NCBI GenBank assembly: GCA_964621345.1
Contig: CAZUON010000045.1
Coordinates: 1-31,352, forward strand
Length of the DNA: 31,352 bases
Source of the DNA: Glaciecola sp964621345
GTDB lineage: Bacteria; Pseudomonadota; Gammaproteobacteria; Enterobacterales; Alteromonadaceae
Direction of reading: 5' to 3'
This document shows, piece by piece, positions 6,113-15,088 of the stretch. A program made the position numbers and the translations under genes. The notes under the pieces were generated by a model. That model saw nothing but the letters and a program-made list of their open reading frames with translations, had not been told where the DNA came from and made no database searches. Position 1 is the first letter of the stretch. Each line of letters starts with the position of its first letter.

Positions 6113-7861
6113 CTATTTGCTTTTTTTACGCTTAGGCGGCTCATCGCTCCACGGACGTAAGTTCAAGCGCTGACCGGCTACACGGGTTTTGGTCAATGTT
6201 TCACGCGTGTCTTTTGGCATACCGTCGGGCAAATCGACCAAAGAGTAGCTGTCGTGAATATCAATTGCACCAATGTTTTTGCTGCTGATATTCGCTTCGT
6301 TAGCAATCGCACCTACTATGTTGCCAGGTTTCGCACCATGTGCGTAGCCTACTTCAATTCTAAATCGCTGCATTCCCTCTTCAGGCTTGCCACGAGGACG
6401 ACTAGATGCTTTGCGATCTCCTCCTCTTGAAGGACGATCAGAGCGTTCGTTACGAGAGCGTGGACCGCGGTCGCGTTCTCTGCCTGAGCGCTGAGGGCGT
6501 TCTTTAAAGGTGGATGGTGCATTTAAATCAGGGCCGTCTTTTTCGGTAAACAACAACGGTTCGTCGCCTTGAGCGACTTTTGCCAATGCTGCCATGACTC
6601 GCTCAGGAGACGCTTCTGCGGTTTCCATGATCGACTCAATTACCGGCATATAAGACTCAATCGAACCATCGTCTAGTGCGTCAATTACGCTGCTTTTGAA
6701 TCGATCTAAACGTGACTCATTAAGCTGTGAAATCGATGGAATGTCCATTTTTTCGATAGATTTTTTGGTCGCTTTCTCAATTGAAAACAATAAACGCTTT
6801 TCGCGATGCGAGATAAACAAAATCGCATCACCGGCACGACCGGCACGACCGGTGCGCCCAATTCTATGCACGTAAGATTCTGTATCGTAAGGAATATCGT
6901 AGTTGATAACATGGCTCACGCGCTCAACGTCTAGACCGCGAGCTACTACATCGGTCGCAACTAATACGTCGATTTTACCTTGTTTAAGTTTATCAACTGT
7001 ACGTTCACGTTGGTTTTGCGGGATATCACCGTTTAGAGGTTCTACATCGTAGCCTCTGGCGCTAAGTTTTTCTGATAACTCAATGGTTGACGTTTTGGTT
7101 CGTACAAAAATAATCATGCCGTCGAAAGACTCAACTTCCATGATACGCGTTAAGGCTTCAAGCTTATGATGACCTGCTACTTGGCAGTATCGCTGCCTGA
7201 TGGCGGCTTCAGTGCTCACGGTAGAGTTGATTTTAACGTGCTGTGGGTCTTTCAGATAACGTTGTGTAATCTTTTTAATTTGTGTTGGCATAGTCGCAGA
7301 GAACAGTGCCGTTTGACGCTCTTGTGGTGCGTGCGACAATATCAACTCAACGTCGTCAATAAAGCCCATGCGTAACATTTCATCGGCTTCGTCAAGTACT
7401 AAGAACTTAAGTTTGTCGAGTTTCAGTGTTTTACGCTTAATGTGATCAATAATACGCCCTGGCGTGCCTACGACAACTTGCACGCCACGTTTTAGCTGGC
7501 GAATTTGGTTATCGTAAGAGCTTCCACCATATACCGGAAGTACTTTAATTTTTTTAGAGAAACTTGCATATACCTGAAATGCTTCTGCTACCTGAATCGC
7601 TAATTCGCGAGTCGGTGCGAGCACGAGTAACTGAACAAATGACTCATCTGGGTCAATGTTAGCTAACATGGGTAATGCAAAGGCGGCGGTTTTGCCCGTG
7701 CCAGTTTGTGCTTGGCCAAGTAAATCGTGTCCTTCGAGCAACAATGGAATACTTTTGGCTTGAATGGGGGAGGGCTTTTCGTAACCTACTTTTTCCAGCG
7801 CTTGTAAAAGCGTTGCTGGTAAATTTAGGTCTTTAAAAGTGATGTCGACAGTGTCGGTCAT
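6113..7861 (-). CDS. deaD: ATP-dependent DEAD-box RNA helicase DeaD/CsdA
   Basis: The 582-residue protein has all helicase motifs in order: Q motif (PSPIQ about 30-34), Walker A AQTGTGKT (51-58), PTRELA (83-88), TPGR (133-136), DEAD (157-160), SAT (188-190), ATDVVARGLD (302-311) and HRIGRTGR (332-339). A basic Arg/Gly-rich linker (about 450-495) precedes a DbpA-type RNA-binding domain (about 497-570) and a lysine-rich end. This architecture distinguishes DeaD/CsdA from RhlB, RhlE and SrmB. The family unwinds RNA in ribosome assembly and cold adaptation. The start has AGGAA about 7 nt upstream. It is monocistronic and divergent from prsT, with a probable leader of about 80 nt, in keeping with a cold-inducible gene, although no cold-shock box could be demonstrated. 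Confidence 0.95.
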   Translation of the reverse strand: MTDTVDITFKDLNLPATLLQALEKVGYEKPSPIQAKSIPLLLEGHDLLGQAQTGTGKTAAFALPMLANIDPDESFVQLLVLAPTRELAIQVAEAFQVYASFSKKIKVLPVYGGSSYDNQIRQLKRGVQVVVGTPGRIIDHIKRKTLKLDKLKFLVLDEADEMLRMGFIDDVELILSHAPQERQTALFSATMPTQIKKITQRYLKDPQHVKINSTVSTEAAIRQRYCQVAGHHKLEALTRIMEVESFDGMIIFVRTKTSTIELSEKLSARGYDVEPLNGDIPQNQRERTVDKLKQGKIDVLVATDVVARGLDVERVSHVINYDIPYDTESYVHRIGRTGRAGRAGDAILFISHREKRLLFSIEKATKKSIEKMDIPSISQLNESRLDRFKSSVIDALDDGSIESYMPVIESIMETAEASPERVMAALAKVAQGDEPLLFTEKDGPDLNAPSTFKERPQRSGRERDRGPRSRNERSDRPSRGGDRKASSRPRGKPEEGMQRFRIEVGYAHGAKPGNIVGAIANEANISSKNIGAIDIHDSYSLVDLPDGMPKDTRETLTKTRVAGQRLNLRPWSDEPPKRKKSK

Positions 7862-7950
7862 AGATGTTCCTGGTAAAATTCGAGAAGGAGGCCTAGCAGA
7901 GAGGATACGTACGCCAAATAATAATCGGCTATTATATTAGAAATTGCATC

Positions 7951-7977
7951 TTTATACCATTAAACTTATTGCGTCAA
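7951..7977 (-). promoter_or_regulatory. Candidate deaD promoter
   Basis: On the minus strand TTGACG (7977-7972) and TATAAA (7956-7951) are separated by a short 15-nt spacer, giving a leader of roughly 80 nt. A second possible -10, TATAAT at 7936-7931, lies closer to the gene but lacks a good -35. The choice between them is open. Confidence 0.35.
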
Positions 7978-8099
7978 AGCATGTTTAATGTGTAAATATA
8001 GTAATCGGTGTTAGTTTATTGTTAGTACTCATACAGAATTTAATTAAAAAATAAAAATAAGCTAATTCATATTAATGGATTTAATAGAGGATGTTCGCC

Positions 8100-10892
8100 A
8101 TGGCGGTCGATAAATTTAAGCAAAACTCCCCTTTTTCACTCAAACGACTAGCTCGTGCAGTGGGCACAACAGCAATAGTATTTAGCTTAATGGCCTGCTC
8201 CGGAAAAACCGCCGATGAGCATATTCAGCAAGCACAAGTATTTTTAGAAAATGGCGATACAAATGCAGCCGTCATTGAATTGAAAAGTGCGGTGCAGCAA
8301 GACCCTCGTTTAGCCCAAGCTCGATTTGAATTAGGCAAAGTGTATATCGCACAGCAAAGTTTTGAATCTGCCGAAAAGGAGCTTGCGCGTGCACTCGAAC
8401 TCGGGCATCCACCTGCAGAAGTTATTCCTTTATTATCGGAAGCATACCAGCGCACAGGCGCTAATGTTGCGATGGCTGATTTAGAGTTCGACGAACAAAA
8501 CCTAACAAGCGTTGAGCGCCTAGAAATCGGCTTTCGTAAATTACAGTCTCTTTTGCAACTTGAAAAAAATGGCGAAGCTAGAGTGCTTATTGACGAAATG
8601 AGTACGATTGATTCAAGCACCGTGTATAAAGGACTCATAGAAGCTCACCGCGATGTGCTCGACAAAAATTACCCTAAAGCGCTGGAACAGGCTAAGGCCT
8701 TGCGAGAACGAGCCCCTTTAAATCGTGATGTCCTCAATTTTGCCGCGCGTTTGTACATGCTCACAGGTGAACGGGAAGAGGCTGCCAATATTTATGAAGA
8801 GTATACGCAGGTTGCTAGCGACGATATTGAGTCAAAGTTCGCCTTGGCTAACATGTTAGTGCAGCAAGGTGACACAGAGCGTGCTGAAGTGCATGTCGAT
8901 GAACTCATGCTTATCAGCGATACCAACCCGCTACTGAATATGCTCAAAGGTATTATTCGCGCTGCTGACTATGATTATGAAGGCGCACTTGAGTACAGTA
9001 AAAAGGCAATTCAGTTTGGTGAAAAAGATCCAAGAGTAAGATTAATTGCAGGTTTCGCTTCTTATCAGCTTGGAGAATTTGAAGAGGCGGTTGGTCATTT
9101 GTCGATTGTAGCTCAATTTTTACCTGACGGTCACCCAGGTCTTCGCATTTTAGCGGCGAGTCAGCTTCAAGCTGATATGGGTACTGACGCCAGTGAGGTA
9201 CTACCGCGTATTGGTGACATCAGTGCTCAAGATGCCACTTTGTTCTCTCGTGCAGGTTATGAGCTTATTCAAGAGGGCAATGTAGATGCTGCAAAAGAGG
9301 TCATTGCCCAAGCAGATAAAATCAGTGAAACCGCCGATGACTTAACACGTTTAGGTATTTTAAAACTATCGATTAATGATGTTGAAGGGGTCATTAATCT
9401 AGAGGAAGCGGTTGAAAAAGCGCCCGAATCGGTCTCTGCAAAGGCAACGCTTGCGACCGCGTACTTGGGAACCGACCAATTAGAAAAAGCTCTAGAGCTT
9501 GCCGAAGAGTGGCAACAAAGTGCACCTGATGAGATCGAAGGGTACTTGTTAGAAGCAGAGGTCTATCAACGTGTAGGTAACTTCCGCGGCGCGACGGGCG
9601 TGTTAAATAAAGCGAAAGAGGTTGAGCCTGATAGTACCGCATTAGCGGTTGCGATGATCCGCTTTAATTTGAGGCAAAGAAACCTGCAAGAAGGCACTAA
9701 GCTAATTAACGAGTTATTGGAAAAAGAGCCTGATAACATTATTGCGCTGGCGAGCTTGTTTGCCGTTAAGTTGCAACAAGACAATGGTGCTGAGGCAGTA
9801 AGTCGAATTCAAGAGAGTTTTGAGCGCAACAAAGACAGTCAAGCGCTCGCACTTTTACTTTCAAGAGCTGCGCTGGCAAATAACCAAGTAAAATTAAGCT
9901 TAGAAGCACTCGAGACAATCAACCCAGATCGCAAAGCACCTAATCAATATTGGTCTATGAAAGGCTTTGCACTATTACGAGATAATCAATCAGACGCCGC
10001 TGAAAAGCACTATGAGCTTTGGGCCAAAACCTTCCCTAAGCAAGAAAGCGCGCTAATTGGGCAGCTTCTGATATTGGATTCGAAACGTGAATATGAAAAA
10101 GGTATCACTCTCACTCAGTCATTTCTGGCGAACAAACAAAGCGTGCAAATACGACTTTTACAAAGCTACTTTTTTGCTATGGCAGGTGAAGCAAATGAGG
10201 CAAAATCAAGTTTAGAGGGCTTAGAGGAAAGATACACCGAGCTCCCTTTCACGCGTGGTGTTATGGCGCGTATTGCCTTACTTGATGAAAGACCACAAGA
10301 CGCCATAGCAGATGCTCGTATTTCCTATGAAGACAATGCAAAAATAGACAACTTATTTGTATTGGTTCAGGCGCTTGAGCAAAGTAATCAGCCAGAAGAA
10401 AGTTATGCGGTGATTAAAACACACACCGAAACCTTCCCGAATGATATGAGTGCCAAGCTATTATTAGCAGAACGACAAATTTCAAGCGATACTCAACAAG
10501 CAATTGTTACCTATCGTGAAATGCTTGAACGCACGCCCGATAACTTTGTTGTGTTGAATAACCTAGCGTACTTATTGATGGAGGAAGGTGATATTGCAGG
10601 GGCAGAGGGCTTTGCAAAGAAAGCATATGAAATTCAGCCCAGTAATGTCGCAACTGTTGATACCTACGCGCAAGTTCTGATGCGTTTAGGTAAAGTCGAA
10701 GACGCGGTTGAAGCCTACAATGCGGTAATGAGCAAAGATGTCAGCAATGAGGAGATCGTGCTTAACTATATTGATGCGCTGTTAAGAAATGGTTCAACGG
10801 TTATTGCTAAGCGCAGGCTCGAATCTAGAGAGTTTGCAGCCCCTGATTCGCTTGAGCGCATTGAGGCATTAAAGCAAGAATTTAGTTTATAG
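8100..10892 (+). CDS. prsT: PrsT-type TPR lipoprotein of the PEP-CTERM/exosortase system
   Basis: The 930-residue protein begins with a basic signal sequence and a lipobox, LMAC, with the lipidated cysteine at residue 33. The rest is almost entirely tetratricopeptide-like helical repeats (for example AVIELKSAVQQDPRLAQARF and EKALELAEEWQQSAPDEIEG). Length and layout match the XrtA/PEP-CTERM system TPR protein PrsT, thought to act in exopolysaccharide export or assembly linked to exosortase. Two starts are possible. ATG at 8091 would leave almost no room after AGAGG (8086-8090), whereas ATG at 8100 has a 9-nt spacing, so I use 8100. The usual prsK, prsR, xrtA and EPS glycosyltransferase genes are not adjacent. 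A PEP-CTERM substrate lies 4 kb away. Assignment rests on overall resemblance; a generic TPR lipoprotein is the alternative. Confidence 0.82.
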   Translation: MAVDKFKQNSPFSLKRLARAVGTTAIVFSLMACSGKTADEHIQQAQVFLENGDTNAAVIELKSAVQQDPRLAQARFELGKVYIAQQSFESAEKELARALELGHPPAEVIPLLSEAYQRTGANVAMADLEFDEQNLTSVERLEIGFRKLQSLLQLEKNGEARVLIDEMSTIDSSTVYKGLIEAHRDVLDKNYPKALEQAKALRERAPLNRDVLNFAARLYMLTGEREEAANIYEEYTQVASDDIESKFALANMLVQQGDTERAEVHVDELMLISDTNPLLNMLKGIIRAADYDYEGALEYSKKAIQFGEKDPRVRLIAGFASYQLGEFEEAVGHLSIVAQFLPDGHPGLRILAASQLQADMGTDASEVLPRIGDISAQDATLFSRAGYELIQEGNVDAAKEVIAQADKISETADDLTRLGILKLSINDVEGVINLEEAVEKAPESVSAKATLATAYLGTDQLEKALELAEEWQQSAPDEIEGYLLEAEVYQRVGNFRGATGVLNKAKEVEPDSTALAVAMIRFNLRQRNLQEGTKLINELLEKEPDNIIALASLFAVKLQQDNGAEAVSRIQESFERNKDSQALALLLSRAALANNQVKLSLEALETINPDRKAPNQYWSMKGFALLRDNQSDAAEKHYELWAKTFPKQESALIGQLLILDSKREYEKGITLTQSFLANKQSVQIRLLQSYFFAMAGEANEAKSSLEGLEERYTELPFTRGVMARIALLDERPQDAIADARISYEDNAKIDNLFVLVQALEQSNQPEESYAVIKTHTETFPNDMSAKLLLAERQISSDTQQAIVTYREMLERTPDNFVVLNNLAYLLMEEGDIAGAEGFAKKAYEIQPSNVATVDTYAQVLMRLGKVEDAVEAYNAVMSKDVSNEEIVLNYIDALLRNGSTVIAKRRLESREFAAPDSLERIEALKQEFSL

Positions 10893-10954
10893 GCATTCTT
10901 TTAATGCCTTAGCCGAGCATATTTACGCTGGCACGGCTTTAGAAAATTTTGGAT

Positions 10955-10984
10955 TGGCCTGTTCGATGGAGCAGGCCATTTTTT
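10955..10984 (+). terminator. Rho-independent terminator of prsT
   Basis: TGGCCTG (10955-10961) pairs with CAGGCCA (10972-10978) across a 10-nt loop, and is followed directly by TTTTTT. It lies about 60 bp after the prsT stop and separates it from the channel gene. Confidence 0.85.
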
Positions 10985-11049
10985 ATGGTGCTACTTCGAC
11001 TTAATTTATACTAAGTAGCGTTAAATATTTTTTAATTGGTAACCAAACG

Positions 11050-11844
11050 ATGTTAGATAAATCACATGCCGCATTAGTGAGACTGCGAAATAATAAAGCC
11101 TTTGAGTTTTTTGTTATTGCGGTCATCATCATTTCAGCGTTAGAAATAGGGGCCAAAACCTATCCTCTAGGGCCAACGGCGCTTGCTATCACGCAACATA
11201 TTGATGTGTTTATTACGCTTTTCTTTTTGGTCGAAATATTAATTCGATTTATTGCAGAGGAAAACAAACGAGGCTTTTTTAAATCCGCATGGAACGTCTT
11301 TGATACTTTAGTGGTGGTAATTAGCCTGATTCCAATAGACGAGTCGGAGCTTGCCTTACTCGCGCGCTTAATTAGAGTGTTTAGAGTACTTCGGATGATC
11401 TCGATTGTGCCCGAGCTAAGAGTATTGATTAACTCCCTACTCACTGCCTTGCCCCGGCTTGGTTATGTGGTGTTGTTAATGTTTATTATCTTCTATATTT
11501 ATGCCGCTATTGGTTCTTTTCTCTTTAGCGAAATTAACCCTGTGCTGTGGGGCAATATTGCGATTTCGATGTTAACTTTGTTCAGGGTTATGACTTTTGA
11601 AGATTGGACGGATATTCAATACGAAACGATGGAAGTGTATCCAATGAGCTGGATATTCTACATGACCTTTATCTTTTTCACGGCCTTTGCTTTTTTAAAT
11701 ATGGTGATTGGGATTGTGGTAGGCGTGATGGATGAAGAGCACAGTAAAGAGAGCAACAAAGGTCAACCGAGCTTAGCCGATATTCAGGCGCAAATAGCGA
11801 GTCTCAGTGAGCAATTAAATGATTTAAAACAGTCTGGTAAGTAG
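11050..11844 (+). CDS. Six-helix voltage-gated cation channel (BacNaV/Ca-type filter)
   Basis: The 264-residue protein has the plan of a single-domain bacterial voltage-gated channel: S1-S4, then a pore of S5-P-S6. S4 carries four arginines at three-residue steps (R106, R109, R112, R115). The pore loop reads TFEDWTD at 182-188, aligned with the BacNaV filter TLESWSM. Acidic residues at 185 and 188 replace the Ser and Met of sodium-selective NavAb. The same two positions are acidic in the engineered calcium channel CavAb (TLDDWSD), so Ca2+ permeability is inferred. The cytoplasmic tail (about 239-260, ADIQAQIASLSEQLNDLK) looks like the C-terminal coiled coil that tetramerises these channels. 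It lies 21 bp before an FKBP-type isomerase gene, so the two are probably co-transcribed. Confidence 0.88.
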   Translation: MLDKSHAALVRLRNNKAFEFFVIAVIIISALEIGAKTYPLGPTALAITQHIDVFITLFFLVEILIRFIAEENKRGFFKSAWNVFDTLVVVISLIPIDESELALLARLIRVFRVLRMISIVPELRVLINSLLTALPRLGYVVLLMFIIFYIYAAIGSFLFSEINPVLWGNIAISMLTLFRVMTFEDWTDIQYETMEVYPMSWIFYMTFIFFTAFAFLNMVIGIVVGVMDEEHSKESNKGQPSLADIQAQIASLSEQLNDLKQSGK

Positions 11845-11865
11845 ACGCAAACCATAGGACAAGCA

Positions 11866-12345
11866 ATGAAATATATCGCCATAGCAGTAGTGCTCGCACT
11901 TATTATTTTCTTTTTTGCCAAAAGTATCAGTAATAAAAAAGCGGCCGCTGAAAATCTAGAGATAGGCAAACAGTTCTTAATGGAGAACAAGACTCGTAAG
12001 GATGTGAAAGAGACAGAATCAGGCTTGCAATACATCGTCCTACAAAGCGGAGATGGCAAGCAGCGTCCTAATGCCTCATCAACGGTAAAAGTGCATTATC
12101 ACGGCACACTAATCGATGGCAGTGTATTCGATAGTTCTGTAGACAGAGGCGAAGCCATTAGTTTTCCATTAAACAGAGTAATAAAAGGTTGGACGGAGGG
12201 ACTTCAGTTGATGGTGGTAGGCGATAAATTCAAATTCTTCATCCCCGCGGAGCTTGCTTATGGCAACAGTGCTGCGGGTAGCATTGAGCCTGGGTCAACC
12301 TTAATTTTTGATGTTGAGTTACTCGATATTAAAAAAGGCGCTTGA
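11866..12345 (+). CDS. Membrane-anchored FKBP-type peptidyl-prolyl isomerase
   Basis: The 159-residue protein has an uncleaved N-terminal anchor (about residues 3-18) and a short linker, then one FKBP domain from about residue 50 to 156. The usual active-site positions are seen: VHYHG (Tyr78), FDSS (Phe88, Asp89), VIKGWTEGL (Trp109), AYG (Tyr132) and FDVELL (Phe148). It would catalyse proline cis-trans isomerisation, probably on the periplasmic face. It resembles FklB/FkpA but lacks their N-terminal dimerisation domain. It follows the channel gene by 21 bp and its stop codon is part of the left arm of the terminator shared with tolC. A role in folding the channel is possible but not shown. 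Confidence 0.9.
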   Translation: MKYIAIAVVLALIIFFFAKSISNKKAAAENLEIGKQFLMENKTRKDVKETESGLQYIVLQSGDGKQRPNASSTVKVHYHGTLIDGSVFDSSVDRGEAISFPLNRVIKGWTEGLQLMVVGDKFKFFIPAELAYGNSAAGSIEPGSTLIFDVELLDIKKGA

Positions 12346-12365
12346 AGTAAACCTCAAGCGCCTTT
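12334..12365. terminator. Bidirectional terminator between the FKBP gene and tolC
   Basis: AAAGGCGCTTGA pairs with TCAAGCGCCTTT (12 bp, 8-nt loop). The left arm includes the FKBP stop codon TGA. The plus strand continues TTTATATG. The minus strand gives a run of six T after the arm, so termination of tolC is likely the stronger direction. Confidence 0.85.
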
Positions 12366-12384
12366 ATATGTTTTATATAAACAA

Positions 12385-13794
12385 TTAGGTATTCGGTTGC
12401 GGTGGTGATGTCAATGCACGGTTGATGGCCGTTAAATCATCTTCTGTGAGGGTGCCAGCAGCCTGTTTTAAACTAACGATAGCAGCAATAAAGATATATC
12501 TTGCATCGGATAAGTTGCGTCGAGCATCAAACAGATTACGAGTGCTGTTAAGCACGTCGACGATTGTTCTTGTTCCTACATCAAAACCAGCCTCAGTTGC
12601 TTGTAGTGCAGACTCAGCAGAAACAACAGATTGCTCTAGGGCTCGAATAGCAGATATTGAAGCTTTAACATCGTTAAATGAGCTACGTAATACTCTTACA
12701 GTCTGACGATAGGTCAATTCTAAGTTCTCGCTAGCCACAACATAGTTGGCTCTAGCTTGGTCTGTACTAGCTACAACAGAACCACCCTGATAAATAGGAA
12801 CACTCAGAGTAAGGCCTAAACTACGATTATCGAGCTTGGGTGGCGCATTTACGATTGGATCAACTGGCTGACCGGTGGTCGGGTCGACTCGGTTCACTGT
12901 GGTAGTCGATTTATTATCACTGATACCATATGAACCCGATAACGCTAGAGTTGGATAGTGACCAGAACGAGCGAGGTCAATATCTTCTTTTGCAATGTCT
13001 TTGGTAAAGCGTTGCGATAACAAAGTTAAGTTAGATTCTTTGGCGGTTTCTACCCACTCATTTACGTCGAGAGGTTGTGGCTGAGTAGCTTCAAATTTGT
13101 CAGTGTCTAGGACTTGAATTTTTGAGTGGTACTTGCCGGTAATTTCTCTAAGTTCTTCGAGGCGAAGCTCGACCGAGTTTTCCGCTCTTATTTGTGTTGC
13201 TACGGTATTATCGAAGTTAGCTTGTGCTTCGTGAACATCGGTAATGGCAGTCAAACCCACTTCAAAACGTTGTTTGGTTTGCTCTAGTTGTCGCTCAATG
13301 GCACGCAACTCCGCCTTTACAAATTCTACATTATCTTGTTCGCGTAACACTGCCAAATATGCATTAACCGTTCGCGACATTAGGTTTTGCAACTCCGCAG
13401 CTAATTGCGCGTCGCTCTGTTGAGCAACCAATTCAGCTCTGTCCATTCCAACCCAATTGGCGTGGTCATACAGAGACATCGACAGACTTAATCCATAGCT
13501 AAGATTTTGACTATCGACGTCACCTTCAATGTCAATAACCGTACTTTCGTCGACAAATTGTTGGTCAAAAATTTCTCTATTAGAATCGGTATAAGATACG
13601 CTGCCACTAATTTGCGGTAAAAGTGCTGCACGACTGATATCAATGCCGGTATATGCCGCGTCTTTTTGTGCTTTAGCGCGATTAATTATAGGGTCATTAG
13701 TAAGTGCTAGTTGATAAACAGTAATCAGGTCATCGGCAATCGCAGAACCTGAAACCGACAGCCCAATAACTAGGCCCAAAAGTGCTTTTTTCAT
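12385..13794 (-). CDS. tolC: Outer-membrane efflux channel TolC
   Basis: The product has a signal peptide (cut after AIA about residue 20), then two copies of the outer membrane efflux (OEP) repeat. Long helical stretches such as TVNAYLAVLREQDNVEFVKA and the RSSFNDVKASISAI region are typical of TolC coiled coils, with NDP near the N-terminus (TNDPIINRAKAQ). TolC trimers form the outer-membrane duct of tripartite pumps and type I secretion. A TTG two codons upstream is possible, but ATG at 13794 has the better distance from AAAGG, giving 469 residues. Orientation divergent to nudF-yqiB-yqiA-parE matches the E. coli tolC locus, which supports the name. No inner-membrane pump or adaptor gene is adjacent. 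Confidence 0.93.
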   Translation of the reverse strand: MKKALLGLVIGLSVSGSAIADDLITVYQLALTNDPIINRAKAQKDAAYTGIDISRAALLPQISGSVSYTDSNREIFDQQFVDESTVIDIEGDVDSQNLSYGLSLSMSLYDHANWVGMDRAELVAQQSDAQLAAELQNLMSRTVNAYLAVLREQDNVEFVKAELRAIERQLEQTKQRFEVGLTAITDVHEAQANFDNTVATQIRAENSVELRLEELREITGKYHSKIQVLDTDKFEATQPQPLDVNEWVETAKESNLTLLSQRFTKDIAKEDIDLARSGHYPTLALSGSYGISDNKSTTTVNRVDPTTGQPVDPIVNAPPKLDNRSLGLTLSVPIYQGGSVVASTDQARANYVVASENLELTYRQTVRVLRSSFNDVKASISAIRALEQSVVSAESALQATEAGFDVGTRTIVDVLNSTRNLFDARRNLSDARYIFIAAIVSLKQAAGTLTEDDLTAINRALTSPPQPNT

Positions 13795-13848
13795 TGACAA
13801 TAGCCTTTAATAGATAAAACGAACGGTTAAATGTGTTGATATAACTGT

Positions 13849-13876
13849 AGTGTATTTCATTATTAGGTAATATCAA
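13849..13876 (-). promoter_or_regulatory. Candidate tolC promoter
   Basis: On the minus strand TTGATA (13876-13871) and TACACT (13854-13849) are 16 nt apart. Transcription would begin near 13842, about 48 nt before the tolC ATG. Confidence 0.35.
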
Positions 13877-13985
13877 ACAGTTGTAAAATCACTCATGTAA
13901 GTGTAACAGAATGTTATCAAATTGCCGATTAAGTTTCTGTTATCAAAGTCAAAAGCGCTCAACTTCACAAAAGGGGCAACTCGGT

Positions 13986-14597
13986 ATGTCACAATTTACG
14001 GCAAAAGACATTACAGTTTTAAAAACAGAGACCTTGTTCAAGGGCTTTTTTAAAATGGTAAAATACACTTTCACCCATAAAAAGTATGACGGTACTCAAA
14101 GCGATGTTGTGCAACGTGAAGTCTTCGAGCGAGGGCATGCGGCAGCTGTTTTAGCTTACGACAAGCGTCTTGAGGAATTTGTTCTCATTGAGCAGTTTAG
14201 ATATCCCGCGATGGCCACATCAGACCACCCTTGGATGATAGAAATTATTGCAGGTATCATAGAGCCAGGTGAGCATGAAGTTGATGTATGTAAACGCGAA
14301 GCATTTGAAGAAGCTGGCGTTGAATTAGTCAATGTAACCAAAGCGCTGTCTTATCTTTCTAGCCCTGGGGGTACCACAGAGCGATTACATATTTATATGG
14401 CTGAGGTAGATGCAAGCAAGGCCGGCGGCATTCATGGATTAGCCAATGAAGCCGAAGATATAAAGGTACTAAGGGTCCCAGAGAAGCAGGCGATACAATG
14501 GTTAGAACAAGGCAAAATTGATAATGCTGCTGCGGTTATTGCGCTACAATGGTTTATATTAAATAAACAAAGTTTATTGAGCCGTTGGCGGTCTTAG
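13986..14597 (+). CDS. nudF: ADP-ribose pyrophosphatase, Nudix family
   Basis: Starting at ATG 13986 (AAGGGG about 9 nt upstream; the frame is open further but unsupported), the 203-residue protein matches NudF. The Nudix box GX5EX7REUXEEXGU is complete: Gly90, Glu96, Arg104-Glu105, Glu108-Glu109 and Gly111 (REAFEEAGVEL). It would hydrolyse ADP-ribose to AMP and ribose 5-phosphate with Mg2+. The upstream portion EQFRYPA and ending PWMIEIIAG are typical of this subfamily. It is the first gene of a plus-strand group with yqiB, yqiA and parE, and is divergent from tolC, as in enteric bacteria. Confidence 0.94.
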   Translation: MSQFTAKDITVLKTETLFKGFFKMVKYTFTHKKYDGTQSDVVQREVFERGHAAAVLAYDKRLEEFVLIEQFRYPAMATSDHPWMIEIIAGIIEPGEHEVDVCKREAFEEAGVELVNVTKALSYLSSPGGTTERLHIYMAEVDASKAGGIHGLANEAEDIKVLRVPEKQAIQWLEQGKIDNAAAVIALQWFILNKQSLLSRWRS

Positions 14598-14668
14598 TGG
14601 GTACAAGTCCCATTAGTTTTTAGTATGTAAATGTTAATTCTGCGAAGAATATATAATTGGAGTAAAAG

Positions 14669-15088
14669 TTGAAAAAACGCTATGTCCCGCACTTACCGAG
14701 TATTCTTGCAACTTGTGAGAATAACTACGTGTGCATGCTTAAACTACTACCCGACTGCGATAGTGAAGATTTAAGCTATGACTTTAGTATCAGCGAGCAA
14801 CTCACCTACAAAATTACAATTTTAGATTCCACACGCTACACCAGCACACTTAATGTCGCCCAGCTTAATACCAGTATTCCAAAATTTTTGCGTCCAAGTA
14901 TGGTAGTGAGATTATACCACGATGCCAAAGTAGCTGAGGTTTTGGAATCTCAACACACTTCGCGTTTGCAACCTGTGTACGAGTACCCTAATTTAAACAT
15001 GCACATGCGCAATGAAAAATTCATGGTAAATGTGTTTCTATCTGAATGGCTGCATTTTTGTTTGTCGCAGCAAACGGCTTCAACCTAA
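14669..15088 (+). CDS. yqiB: DUF1249 family protein YqiB
   Basis: The 139-residue cytoplasmic protein has the DUF1249 pattern: an N-terminal YVPHLPSILATCENNY segment, central ITILDSTRYTSTL, VRLYHDAKVAEVLE, and a C-terminal NEKFMVNVFLSEWL. Function is unknown. Its place after nudF is the same as in E. coli. The start codon here is TTG at 14669 (reads TTG AAA AAA CGC), with GGAG about 8 nt upstream; no ATG is available before the conserved start of the domain. Confidence 0.9.
   Translation: MKKRYVPHLPSILATCENNYVCMLKLLPDCDSEDLSYDFSISEQLTYKITILDSTRYTSTLNVAQLNTSIPKFLRPSMVVRLYHDAKVAEVLESQHTSRLQPVYEYPNLNMHMRNEKFMVNVFLSEWLHFCLSQQTAST

Noticed and set aside
8225..8638. 137-codon frame antisense to prsT
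   Set aside because: Shadow of the TPR coding region; no start signal.
13911..13985. N-terminal extension of NudF
   Set aside because: Frame is open but the ATG at 13986 has a good ribosome binding site and begins where family members begin.
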